Positions 53,888 to 61,763 of a DNA stretch of 64,000 bases are shown piece by piece. The stretch is taken from contig CAWAIS010000001.1 in NCBI GenBank assembly GCA_963782255.1, forward strand, positions 2,356,001 through 2,420,000. Reading direction: 5' to 3'. This stretch comes from Roseiarcus sp963782255. Lineage in GTDB: Bacteria; Pseudomonadota; Alphaproteobacteria; Rhizobiales; Beijerinckiaceae. Within the stretch, counting starts at the first letter, position 1. The number at the start of each line of letters is the position of its first letter. Made by a program: the position numbers and the translations under genes. Below the pieces are notes generated by a model, which saw only the letters and a list, made by a program, of their open reading frames with translations, did not search any database and had not been told where the DNA came from.

Positions 53888-54879
53888 GGCATCGGGAGGG
53901 TCCTCAGCGCAACGAATGCGAGGCGGGGGATCATGGTTTCGAGCTCGTATCGGCGATTGAATCGATATTCGAACTCCGCGAGATATCGAGGGACGTGTTT
54001 TTCTCCTACGGCTCGGTAGGTCCCGACGAGGGCGGCTTTGATATTGCCCAATGCGGTATTGACCCATTTGAAAGCAGGGGTGCGAACCGCTTGCTTGCCG
54101 CTTCCGGTCTTTATTGAGGTGTGCAGGCATCCGGCTTGGGTGACGGCGGCGAAGCACGCCAGGCCGTCGGAGACGATATTGGCGCCGGGCCTGAGCGCGG
54201 TGCTTGCGAGTTTTCGGATCGCAAAGCTGCTGAAGGCTTTGACAGGCCGAAGGATGATTTGATCTGGCTTGCCGTCGTCGGTTGTCGCGACCGCAGCGAC
54301 GAACGGCGTCTTGCCTGTTGCGCCGCGCCCGCGGCGGCCGGACCGGGCGCCGCCGATATAGGCGTCGTCCATCTGGACGTTGCCTTTCAAGCGTTTGCTC
54401 GCGTTACGCTCCAACATGACTTGAGCGAGCTTGTGCTTCATCATCCAAGCAGCCGTCTGGGTGACGCCAAGGCGTCGACCGAGTTCGATACTGGAAATGC
54501 CCTTCTTTGATTGCGTGACCAGGTAGATCGTCTTGAACCAGATGCGCAGCGGCAGCTTGCTCGAAGCGAAGATCGTTCCCGCTTTGACAGAGGTCTGCTT
54601 GCGACACGCGTTACACTGGAATAAACGCCGCGCGCCGCGCGTGACGACGCAGTGATCAGCGCCCTTGCACCCAGGACATTCGAACCCGTTCGGCCACCGC
54701 CATTTGACCAGCGCCGCATGACATTGCTCTTCGGTTCCGTAAATCTCGGCGAAACGAGCCTCGCTGAGGCCTTTCTGAAACTGAACCTGATTGCGCGCCA
54801 TCAGAGAACCCCTGCGAAAACAACATGTTCATGTTCCGTTCTACTGAACGTCTGAAGCTGACGCAAGCGCGTAATCAGG
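53846..54879 (-). mobile_element. IS1595-type insertion sequence, copy B (1,034 bp)
   Basis: Same length and ends as copy A (CCTGATTACGCG at 53846; CGCGTAATCAGG ending at 54879), in the opposite orientation. A perfect 8-bp duplication AACAAGTT flanks it at 53838-53845 and 54880-54887. A few base changes distinguish the copies. Confidence 0.95.
53851..54801 (-). CDS. IS1595-family transposase, copy B
   Basis: An intact 316-residue transposase identical to copy A except Gln for Lys in the TQAGCLHTS motif. It has the zinc ribbon CPGC/CNAC and the acidic motifs MDDAYIGG and VSDGLACF. Its stop lies inside the IS end that also encodes the new PdxY tail on the other strand. Confidence 0.94.
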   Translation of the reverse strand: MARNQVQFQKGLSEARFAEIYGTEEQCHAALVKWRWPNGFECPGCKGADHCVVTRGARRLFQCNACRKQTSVKAGTIFASSKLPLRIWFKTIYLVTQSKKGISSIELGRRLGVTQTAAWMMKHKLAQVMLERNASKRLKGNVQMDDAYIGGARSGRRGRGATGKTPFVAAVATTDDGKPDQIILRPVKAFSSFAIRKLASTALRPGANIVSDGLACFAAVTQAGCLHTSIKTGSGKQAVRTPAFKWVNTALGNIKAALVGTYRAVGEKHVPRYLAEFEYRFNRRYELETMIPRLAFVALRTLPMPYRLLKLADVAA

Positions 54880-54968
54880 AACAAGTTTGAATGGCGCGGG
54901 ATTTACTTTTCCTCCGCGAGGGTCCAATTTCACAAAAGGCCAGCTTCCCTCGAAAGGAACGGACTTAA

Positions 54969-55280
54969 ATGACACGTTCACTCATGCTGGCGGGGGTCGC
55001 CACGCTCGGACTGGGTCTTGGCCTTCCGGGCGCAGACGCTCAGACGACGCACCGCCATCAACGGCATCCCGCCGCCGAAGGGCGGCAGATCACCGTCTAC
55101 GGCCGCGAGTCCTATTTGACCCTGGGCACGGGCGCCGATGTCGGATCGCGCAACGGCTACGCGCTCGATACGTTCGGCGCCAATACCCATATGCCGTACA
55201 TCGACCACACTACCGTCGGGATGCGAGGCCAGAATCGTTTGCCGACCAACTTCACCGTCCCGGGCTGCTGCGTGCCGTAG
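54969..55280 (+). CDS. Small secreted protein, function unknown
   Basis: A 103-residue protein with a signal peptide (MTRSLMLAGVATLGLGLGLP, cleavage near ADA-QTT), a His-rich start of the mature part (HRHQRHP) and a CC pair near the end. Family unknown. AAAGGAA lies upstream of the ATG. Before the IS insertion it lay about 80 bp downstream of pdxY. Confidence 0.7.
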   Translation: MTRSLMLAGVATLGLGLGLPGADAQTTHRHQRHPAAEGRQITVYGRESYLTLGTGADVGSRNGYALDTFGANTHMPYIDHTTVGMRGQNRLPTNFTVPGCCVP

Positions 55281-55317
55281 GCGCGTTGCGATTTGAAACG
55301 GCGGCGAGATTTTAGGG

Positions 55318-56221
55318 ATGGCGCGCCGCTTCTTCACGCTCGACGTCTTCACGGAGCGCGCGCTCTCGGGCAATCCGCTCGCCGTCGTCATCGACGCCGC
55401 CGGACTCGACGACGTCCGCATGCAGGCGATCGCCGCGGAGTTCAACCTGTCCGAGACCGTGTTCGTGCTCGAGCCGCGCGACCCGGTCAATACCGCGCGG
55501 CTTCGGATCTTCACGGCCACGCGCGAACTGCCCTTCGCCGGCCATCCGACGGTCGGGACCGCGGCGCTCCTCGCCCATACGCGCGCGCCGGATCTGCTGG
55601 CGACGCAGGATTTGCGCATCGTGCTCGAGGAAGAGGTCGGCGACGTAGCGTGTGTCGTGCGCCATCGCAAAGGCCAGGCGCTGGCCGCCAATTTCGACCT
55701 GCCGAAGCTGCCCGAACGGCTCGCCGGGCCGCCGCCGTCCAGGAGCGAGATCGCGCAAGGACTTGGCCTCGCGCCTGACGATATCGGCTTCGACCGGCAC
55801 GAGCCGAGTTCTGTTCACGGCCGGGGTTCCCTATCTCTTCGTTCCCGTGCGGTCACTGGCGGCCATGCGCGGCGCCCGGCCGGGCGCCATGCCCTGGACC
55901 GATCACGGCGGTCCGGCGACCTTCCTCTATACGCGCGAGGTCGCTGAGCCGGGATCGGCCTATCATGCGCGGATGTTTGCGGCCGGCTGGGGCGTGAGCG
56001 AAGATCCGGCGACCGGCAGCGCGGCCGCAGCATTCGCAGGAGTCGCGCTCGCCTTCGATCGCCCGAGCGACGGCGAGCACGTGCTCACGATCGAACAGGG
56101 ATACGAGACGGGCCGGCCAAGCCTGATCGCGCTCGGGTTCGAGGTCGAAGGTGGCGCGTTGCGTTCGGCCTCGATCGGCGGCTCGGCCGTGATCGTCTCG
56201 AGCGGCGCGCTCGAGCTTTGA
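55318..56221 (+). pseudogene. PhzF-family isomerase-like protein, frameshifted
   Basis: Two frames together give a full PhzF-fold protein of about 300 residues. The first (55318 to about 55810) has FFTLDVFTERALSGNPLAVV, the catalytic-Glu region AAEFNLSETVFV and LPFAGHPTVGTAALLAH. The second (about 55811-56221) has LFTAGVPYLFVPV, AGWGVSEDPATGSAAAAFAG and the C-terminal strands. One base is missing near 55805-55812. The family catalyses isomerisations; the substrate here is unknown. It overlaps the next gene's region, suggesting an operon with the Nudix hydrolase. It may be a sequencing error. Confidence 0.85.
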
Positions 56222-56229
56222 GCGAGCCC

Positions 56230-56982
56230 ATGCGCATTGTCGAAGTCGCGGCGCTCGACTTTGCGTTCGAACCGGCGCGCTGGGCCTTCGCGGAGACGCA
56301 AGCCGCGAGCATCGCCGCCCATTGGGAGCGTCTTAAGGCGACGAAGCCCAAGCTGTACAACGGCCGCGTGCTGCTGCTCGCGCGGCGCGCGCTCGACGCC
56401 GGCGCCAATGGCAAGGCCGTACTGAAAGGCGCCTTCTTCGAGACGGGCTACGCCGACTACGTCGCGTGGCGCGCCTTCGGCCATCCCGGCGAGCCGGTCG
56501 ACAATTGCTTCTCGATGGTCGCGCTTCAGGGGGCCGACGGCGCGTTCCTGCTCGGCGAAATGGCGCCCCACACCTTTAACGCAGGCGCGATCTATTTCCC
56601 CGCCGGGACGCCCGACCCAAGCGATGTTTTCGGCGCCAAGGTCGATCTCGACGCCAGCGCGCGCCGCGAACTCCTTGAGGAGACCGGCGTCGCCGCGGAC
56701 GAGGCCGCGTCGGTCCATGAGGGATGGACGGTCGTATTCGCCCCTCAGCGCATCGCCTGCATGAAGCGTATGACGCTCTCCCTCCCGGCCGACGAGGTCA
56801 AGACGCGCATCGACGCGTTTCTCGCCCGCGATCCACACGCCGAGTTTTCCCGCATGCAAGTGGTGCGCAAACCGGGCGACCTCGACGAGGCGCGGACCCC
56901 GCCCTTCGTCGCCGCCTACCTGCGCGCGGCCTTCGCCTCCCAGACGGGACATCTCGAAAGCTCTCCGATTCTCGGCGCGTAA
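56230..56982 (+). CDS. Nudix hydrolase
   Basis: A 250-residue protein with a C-terminal Nudix domain; the Nudix box core is KVDLDASARRELLEETGV (about residues 137-154). The N-terminal 100 residues (FNRGRVL-like region KLYNGRVLLLARR) match the longer Nudix proteins of Rhizobiales. Nucleoside-diphosphate-linked substrates are usual; the exact one is unknown. The ATG at 56230 is 8 bp after the phzF stop; a TTG at 56218 overlapping that stop is an alternative. Confidence 0.87.
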   Translation: MRIVEVAALDFAFEPARWAFAETQAASIAAHWERLKATKPKLYNGRVLLLARRALDAGANGKAVLKGAFFETGYADYVAWRAFGHPGEPVDNCFSMVALQGADGAFLLGEMAPHTFNAGAIYFPAGTPDPSDVFGAKVDLDASARRELLEETGVAADEAASVHEGWTVVFAPQRIACMKRMTLSLPADEVKTRIDAFLARDPHAEFSRMQVVRKPGDLDEARTPPFVAAYLRAAFASQTGHLESSPILGA

Positions 56983-57026
56983 GGGCGGCGAAGCCTCACT
57001 TCCCGCTTGACCAAACATATCTCGAT

Positions 57027-57048
57027 GGTTATAGATCAATCCATAGCC
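57027..57048. promoter_or_regulatory. Candidate ArsR operator
   Basis: A 22-bp imperfect palindrome from GGTTAT to ATAGCC, with 16 of 22 positions symmetric, 20 bp before the ArsR-type regulator start. ArsR proteins often bind such dyads at their own promoter; binding here is inferred. Confidence 0.4.
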
Positions 57049-57067
57049 GGCGGGTTATCGATCGCAA

Positions 57068-57391
57068 ATGCCGAATGCTCACGACATGCTCTTCCGAGCG
57101 CTCGCCGATCCGACCCGGCGGGCCATTTTCGAGCGGCTGTGTCGCAGCGGAGAGCAGACGGTCGGGGGCCTCACTGCTCAGGCCGCGGTCTCGCAACCGG
57201 CAGTCTCGAAGCATCTCGGGGTCCTGAAGCAGGCCGGGCTGGTGCGCGACCGCCATGAAGGTCGCCAGACGCACTATAGCGCGCAGCTCGGCGCCCTGGC
57301 CCCGCTGATCGACTGGACAAGCGAGATGGCCGGGTTCTGGCAACGCCGGTTCGACGACCTCGAAGACCTGCTGAAAAGGATGGACCAATAA
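57068..57391 (+). CDS. ArsR-family transcriptional regulator
   Basis: A 107-residue winged helix-turn-helix repressor: MLFRALADPTRRAIFERLCR, then SQPAVSKHLGVLKQAGLVRDRHEGRQTHYS. It lacks the CXC metal site of metal-sensing ArsR proteins, so it is of the non-metal type that usually controls linked SRPBCC/VOC genes. It is the first gene of the cluster 57068-58560. Confidence 0.93.
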   Translation: MPNAHDMLFRALADPTRRAIFERLCRSGEQTVGGLTAQAAVSQPAVSKHLGVLKQAGLVRDRHEGRQTHYSAQLGALAPLIDWTSEMAGFWQRRFDDLEDLLKRMDQ

Positions 57392-57446
57392 CCGTCAGTG
57401 AATGATGCGGCGCATACACGAACGTAACAAACGGAAAGGGTTCCCG

Positions 57447-57839
57447 ATGAAGATCAAGTTGACCAGCGTGTACGTTGACGACCAGGAAAAGGCTCTGCGC
57501 TTTTATACCGAGATGCTGGGCCTTACCAAAAAGGCTGATTTCAGCAATGGACCTTTTCGGTGGCTGACCGTGGCCTCGCCCGATGAGCCAGATGGATGCG
57601 AGCTCCAGCTCGCGCTCAGCAACAACCCGGCGGCCAAGGCCTACCAGCAAGCCATGTTCCACGAGGGCCAGCCCGCCGTCATGTTCTTCACCGACGACGT
57701 CAAGGGCGACTACGAGCGCATCAGGGCGCGCGGCGCCGAGTTTGCCATGCCGCCCACCGACGTGACCGGCTCGACGATCGCCAAGCTGAACGACGCCTGC
57801 GGCAACCTCATTCAAATCACTCAGCTCGCGCGCTGGTAG
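57447..57839 (+). CDS. VOC-family (glyoxalase/bleomycin-resistance-like) protein
   Basis: A 130-residue paired beta-alpha-beta VOC protein: KLTSVYVDDQEKALRFYTEMLGL at the start, CELQLALS in the middle and DACGNLIQITQL at the end. It is probably metal-dependent; the substrate is unknown. Such proteins often accompany ArsR-SRPBCC pairs. The start at 57447 has AAAGGG upstream. Confidence 0.9.
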   Translation: MKIKLTSVYVDDQEKALRFYTEMLGLTKKADFSNGPFRWLTVASPDEPDGCELQLALSNNPAAKAYQQAMFHEGQPAVMFFTDDVKGDYERIRARGAEFAMPPTDVTGSTIAKLNDACGNLIQITQLARW

Positions 57840-57913
57840 GGCGAGCGTTCAGCGCCATGGCCGCTCGCTGAGCGGCGCATCTCCCGCGGCTGCGCTGAAA
57901 GGGATGGGAGCAA

Positions 57914-58339
57914 ATGAACGAAACGTCGGCCGAAACGCGCTCGGTCGTTATCGAACGTGAGCTCCCTTTTCCGCCGGAGAAAATATGGCGTGCGCTCACG
58001 CAGCCACATCTAATCGAGGAGTGGCTCATGAAGAACGACTTCAAGCCAGTCGTGGGTCACCGCTTCAATCTTCAGAGGAACCCTCAACCTGACGTGAACG
58101 TCGTTGTCGACTGTCAGGTCCTGGAACTCGAGCCGAACAAAACGCTGTCCTACACGTGGGCGGCCTACGGTCTCGAGAGCGTCGTCACCTGGACTCTCAC
58201 CCCCACGCGCACGGGGACCCGGCTGCGCATGGAGCAGACCGGCTTCCGGCCGGATCAGCAACAAGCCTACCGGGGCGCGAAGGGCGGGTGGCGGCAGTTC
58301 CTTGCGGCCCTGGAGCAAGTCTTGGCGCGGATAGATTGA
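57914..58339 (+). CDS. SRPBCC (AHSA1-like) domain protein
   Basis: A 141-residue START-like fold protein: RSVVIERELPFPPEKIWRAL near the start, IEEWLMKNDFKP, LSYTWAAYGLESVVTWTL and a C-terminal GGWRQFLAALEQVL helix. It binds hydrophobic ligands or acts as a co-chaperone-like partner; the exact role is unknown. It is the third gene of the ArsR cluster. Confidence 0.9.
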   Translation: MNETSAETRSVVIERELPFPPEKIWRALTQPHLIEEWLMKNDFKPVVGHRFNLQRNPQPDVNVVVDCQVLELEPNKTLSYTWAAYGLESVVTWTLTPTRTGTRLRMEQTGFRPDQQQAYRGAKGGWRQFLAALEQVLARID

Positions 58340-58373
58340 ATTCTGCCGGACAGATTCGAGGCAGAAAGATCCA

Positions 58374-58560
58374 ATGAATCCATCGGAACGGATTGACCAG
58401 CTGATCGCAGAACTCACGGGGCTGGCGCGGCGAAACGTTCGCCAGTGTCCGCAAGTGCATCCTCGAGGCCGACCGGGAGATAATCGAGGAATGGAAGTGG
58501 ATGGGAAGCCCGGTCTGGTCTCGCGATGGAATCATCGCGGTTCCCAACGCCCACAATCAA
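58374..58560 (+). pseudogene. DUF1801 (YdhG-like) gene, frameshifted and truncated
   Basis: The gene begins MNPSERIDQLIAELTG, then loses one base near 58421. It continues in the other frame as WRGETFASVRKCILEADREI and EEWKWMGSPVWSRDGIIAV. The expected C-terminal half is absent. DUF1801 genes usually travel with ArsR and SRPBCC genes, as here. It is decayed beyond simple sequencing error because the 3' part is missing. Confidence 0.75.
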
Positions 58561-58585
58561 GGCCTCGAAACCATAGGCGCCGCTA

Positions 58586-58933
58586 TCAGAGATTCGTCGG
58601 ATAGCCGTGACGTCTCTCCGACGCGACGATCATCGCCTTCGCCTTGGCGTCATGGCCGGCTGAGCAGACGGTTTCGGCCGCGGCGATCTCCCGCTTGATC
58701 TGATTGTAGACCGACTGCGCGACATGGCCCATCGAGAGGTCGTTGTCCTGAATGGCCCGGTATCGCGCCATCTCCGCCGAGCAGTCTCCGCCTTGCGGCA
58801 ACTGGAAGTTGGACGGAGTGACGACGGCCGAGCCCGGAGCAGGCGGCGCGGCGGCTCGTGGCGCGGGCGGGTTGCAGGCCGCGAGGGCAAACGCCGCGAA
58901 AACGGCGAGAGAAAGCGGCGCAAGCGTTCTCAT
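58586..58933 (-). CDS. Lipoprotein, function unknown
   Basis: A 115-residue protein with a lipoprotein signal (LSLAVFAAFALAAC, lipobox LAAC, acylated Cys at about 20) and a Pro/Ala-rich linker. The small helical domain (CSAEMARYRAIQDNDLSMGH ... CSAGHDAKAKAMI) has two Cys that may pair. GGGAGAGAG lies before the ATG at 58933. The longer frame to 59068 overlaps the divergent PilZ gene. Confidence 0.8.
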   Translation of the reverse strand: MRTLAPLSLAVFAAFALAACNPPAPRAAAPPAPGSAVVTPSNFQLPQGGDCSAEMARYRAIQDNDLSMGHVAQSVYNQIKREIAAAETVCSAGHDAKAKAMIVASERRHGYPTNL

Positions 58934-59051
58934 TGGGCGTCTCTCTCCCCATGGCGATTCGATAACCCGGGCATAGCCTCGCCAAAGCGCGCCGCGGGTC
59001 AAGAGCGGCGCCTCCAGTCCCGCGCAAGGGCTCGCGCCTACTGTCAACGCC

Positions 59052-59327
59052 ATGCCGACCGACGTCATCTATTCGGAGAAGCGCCATACCCCCCGCTCGC
59101 GACGCCTCCGCCAGGCCCGCTGCGTGTTCAACGGCGGAGACTCGGTGCTCGACGTCACCCTGCGCAACATTTCCCCGCGCGGCGCACGGATCGCAGGAGA
59201 CGAACTCGTCTTTCTGCCCCCGACTTTCGAACTGAGGATTCTCGACGGGTTCGGCGGTTACTCGGCCCGCCAGGCGCGCCTCGTCTGGACCAACGGCGCG
59301 ACCGCTGGCCTCGAGTTCATCGACTAA
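59052..59327 (+). CDS. PilZ-domain protein
   Basis: A 91-residue single PilZ domain, a likely cyclic-di-GMP receptor. The RxxxR-type segment is at RSRRLRQARC and the D/NxSxxG motif is LRNISPRGARI; the end RLVWTNGATAGLEFID is typical. Single-domain PilZ proteins of this size are abundant in Rhizobiales. c-di-GMP binding is inferred from motifs. Confidence 0.85.
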   Translation: MPTDVIYSEKRHTPRSRRLRQARCVFNGGDSVLDVTLRNISPRGARIAGDELVFLPPTFELRILDGFGGYSARQARLVWTNGATAGLEFID

Positions 59328-59331
59328 AACC

Positions 59332-59694
59332 TCAGCGGGCGGGCGCGGGCGGGCGGTGCGCCGTCCAGATCTCGGACATCGAAGCGAGCGCGGCGACGAT
59401 CCCGAGGATCACGCACGCCCAGAGCGCGTAACCGATCCCTGCGAAGCCGAGGGTCCACGGCGCGATGACCACGAGCACGCCCGCAGCAAGCGCGACCCAT
59501 TCCTCCCATTCCGCGAATTGCACCAGGGCCGCGATCGCCATGACGGCGATCACGACGCCTCCGGCCCACGCGGTCCTCGCGGCCAGCGCGTCGTCCGAAA
59601 ATCCAAGCGCCCACGGCGACACGATGAGCAGCAGGCCGCAGATCAGATTGATCCAGTCCTGCACTGTCGCCCGTTCGCGCAGCCTCGTCGCCAT
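59332..59694 (-). CDS. SPW-repeat membrane protein
   Basis: A 120-residue protein with four TM segments in two hairpins. The SPW-type motifs are LLLIVSPWALGFSD and VLVVIAPWTLGFAG. Function unknown. The start at 59694 is chosen because GAAGG lies about 6 bases before it. It is on the same strand as the membrane protein at 59798-60496, 104 bp downstream of it. Confidence 0.85.
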   Translation of the reverse strand: MATRLRERATVQDWINLICGLLLIVSPWALGFSDDALAARTAWAGGVVIAVMAIAALVQFAEWEEWVALAAGVLVVIAPWTLGFAGIGYALWACVILGIVAALASMSEIWTAHRPPAPAR

Positions 59695-59797
59695 GCGAAC
59701 CTTCTCCATCGGCCAGACACGGCGAAGCCGCCGACGTCGCCCTTCGTTCGGGCTCCGTCGACGTTCGCCGCGTTAAGCCAGCGATTACGTCTGGTTG

Positions 59798-60496
59798 TTA
59801 CGCGTGGGACATCGGCCGCATCAGGCTGACCACGGTCGCGCTGAGCGAACTGCCGGTGAGAACCAGGGTTGCGCCGAGCACGATCAGCGCGGAGAGAGTG
59901 AGCACTATCGAGTTCACGCCGGCCACCGCCAGAACGCCTAGGACGATCGCGGCCAATCCTGCCAGCCATTGCACGCCGGAGGAACCTGAAGCGATCTCAT
60001 TGGCGAGAAAGGTGGCGCCGGAAATCTCCTGGCCTTCCAGCGTGGTCGACCCTTCCACCGTGGTCGACGCCCGCTTCAGCGCGTGGAGTCGCCAGACGGA
60101 GTTGCTGCTCAGGACCAGTGCGCAGCCGAAGGCGATGATCGACACCGACTTCAGGATCGTCGACACGATTCCGAGGAGCGCAAGAATCCCCAGCACGATC
60201 CCGGCCGCGCCGGCCAGGAACAGAGCTGAGAGGCTGCTGCCGCTGAAGTCTTCCAGGGGCATCCCGCGGGCGCCCGCGGGAAACATGATGTGCGCAAATT
60301 CCGACGCCATCGCGCCGCCTTGAATCAGCAACGCTCCACCAAAGACGATTGTCGCGATCGCAACCATCATCTCTGGTCTTGCGCCGGCCAGGCCCACGAT
60401 CGCCAGTACGATCGTGGCGACTCCGCCGATTGCATCAACGAAACCGCCGTAAACGGCGCCCTCGCGTGATACTCTATCCGAGAATGTCATGGACAT
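59798..60496 (-). CDS. Membrane protein with three internal repeats, likely stress-induced
   Basis: A 232-residue, strongly hydrophobic protein. Three similar TM hairpins are visible at about 22-65 (GGVATIVLAIVGLAG...), 92-135 (GAAGIVLGILALLGI...) and 175-222 (GLAAIVLGVLAVAGV...). Each has a G-A-x-IVL-x-I/V-L opening and an FGxALxL-type second helix. No named family recognised; HdeD-like or SPW-like proteins are the nearest in style. AAGGAG lies before the ATG. A perfect EcfG-type promoter motif (60537-60562) is 40 bp upstream. Confidence 0.8.
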   Translation of the reverse strand: MSMTFSDRVSREGAVYGGFVDAIGGVATIVLAIVGLAGARPEMMVAIATIVFGGALLIQGGAMASEFAHIMFPAGARGMPLEDFSGSSLSALFLAGAAGIVLGILALLGIVSTILKSVSIIAFGCALVLSSNSVWRLHALKRASTTVEGSTTLEGQEISGATFLANEIASGSSGVQWLAGLAAIVLGVLAVAGVNSIVLTLSALIVLGATLVLTGSSLSATVVSLMRPMSHA

Positions 60497-60536
60497 GGGA
60501 AGCTCCTTTGCTATGTCGGGCAGTCTGCAGTCCCCA

Positions 60537-60562
60537 AACGCGCAGCCGCTTCCCCCCGTTCC
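60537..60562 (-). promoter_or_regulatory. EcfG-type general stress promoter
   Basis: On the minus strand GGAAC (60562-60558) and CGTT (60540-60537) are exactly 17 bases apart, the EcfG consensus. It is 40 bp upstream of the ATG at 60496. Expression under general stress (PhyR-NepR-EcfG) is inferred. Confidence 0.7.
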
Positions 60563-60759
60563 TTTCAGTATGTTAGCGCATGACTACGCGATATTTATGG
60601 CAATAGCGGCCGGACTCGCGAAAAATCGGCGACGATAAGCGGGCCTCCTCGCGTCTTATCAAGGTGTTGGATGGACTCCCCCTCCTTCACGAAGAGTTGG
60701 GGTGACTCGGGAAGCCGGCGGCTGGTTCGTGCCCGCCTTTGCCCGCACTACGGGCGGCG

Positions 60760-61688
60760 TCATCCCTCTGGGACCGCCTCATAGACCGGCGCCGCCTCCT
60801 CCCTGAGAACGCTGCGGAACCATCGCATCGCCGGATCGGCTGCGCGCAGCCTCGAGGCGACGACCGTCAGTTCGAGATTGTCGTCGAAGGGCGGCTCGCG
60901 CAGCACGAGATCGAGAGCGCCGGCGAATTTCTGCGCGAAAGCGGCGGAGATCGTGGTGACGAGGTCGCTCGCCGCCACGGCCGCCAGAGTCGCCATGAAG
61001 TGCGGCGTCGTCAGCGCAATCCGCCGCTCGACCCCTTCGCCGGCGAGCCGCGCGTCGATCTCCGACACGCCGTCGGCGAAAACCGCGACCGTCGCATGCG
61101 GATAGGCGCCATAGTCGGCCGGGGTCCACGCGCGATTGGCCGCCGGATGACCGCGCCGCATGACGAGCGCGAGCCGGTCGCGCGCAATGCCCTCGCTGAA
61201 CATGCCCGGCGGCAGCGGCGTCGCGGCGGTCGCGAAACAGAGGTCGACGTCGCCCTGCTCCATCCGGGCGACGATGTCGCGGCCGATCCGCTCGAAGCGC
61301 AGGTCGACAGCGGGCGCTTCCCGTTGCAGCCGCGCAATCAAGGGCGGCGCGAGCAGGATAGTGTGAACATCGGCGGCGCCGAGGCGAATGACGCGCTCAA
61401 GCGTCGCGGGATCGAACTCGGGCGCCCGGAACAGTCCGCGCAATTCATCGAGGGCCGCCGACACTTTCGGCGCGAGGCTTTGCGCGACTGGCGTCGGCGG
61501 AGCCCGGCGCCGACGCGGACGAGGAGCGGATCTCCGAACGTCTCCCGGAGGCGCGCGAGCGCCCGGCTCATCGCCGGCTGGCTCAAGCCAACTTCGGCCG
61601 CCGCCTGAGTGACGTTGCGCAGCCTCAGGAGCGCGTCGAGCGCCGGCAGGAGGTTGAGGTCGACGCCGGCTAAATTCACTTCGCGCAT
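60760..61688 (-). pseudogene. LysR-family regulator, frameshifted
   Basis: Two frames give a complete LysR-type regulator of about 308 residues. The N-terminus starts at 61688 with VDLNLLPALDALLRLRNVTQ and the helix-turn-helix SQPAMSRALARLRETFGDPL. Near 61497-61502 one base is missing, and the rest (TPVAQSLAPKVSAALDELRG through DLRFERIGRDIVARMEQGDV to the end) is in the other frame. It is divergent from the epimerase-like gene, the classical LysR arrangement, with an operator-like palindrome between them. It may be a sequencing error, as all domains are otherwise intact. Confidence 0.88.
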
Positions 61689-61695
61689 GACCGAT

Positions 61696-61719
61696 ATATA
61701 AACAATGCATTTTTGATAT
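61696..61719. promoter_or_regulatory. Candidate LysR operator palindrome
   Basis: A 24-bp dyad (ATAT...AATGCATT...ATAT) with 20 of 24 positions symmetric sits in the 75-bp gap between the LysR-type gene and the divergent oxidoreductase gene. It is very AT-rich in a GC-rich context. Binding by the adjacent LysR protein is inferred. Confidence 0.6.
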
Positions 61720-61763
61720 GAACAAGGCCGCGCTATCCTCCGCGTGAGAAATGGAGGCGATCG

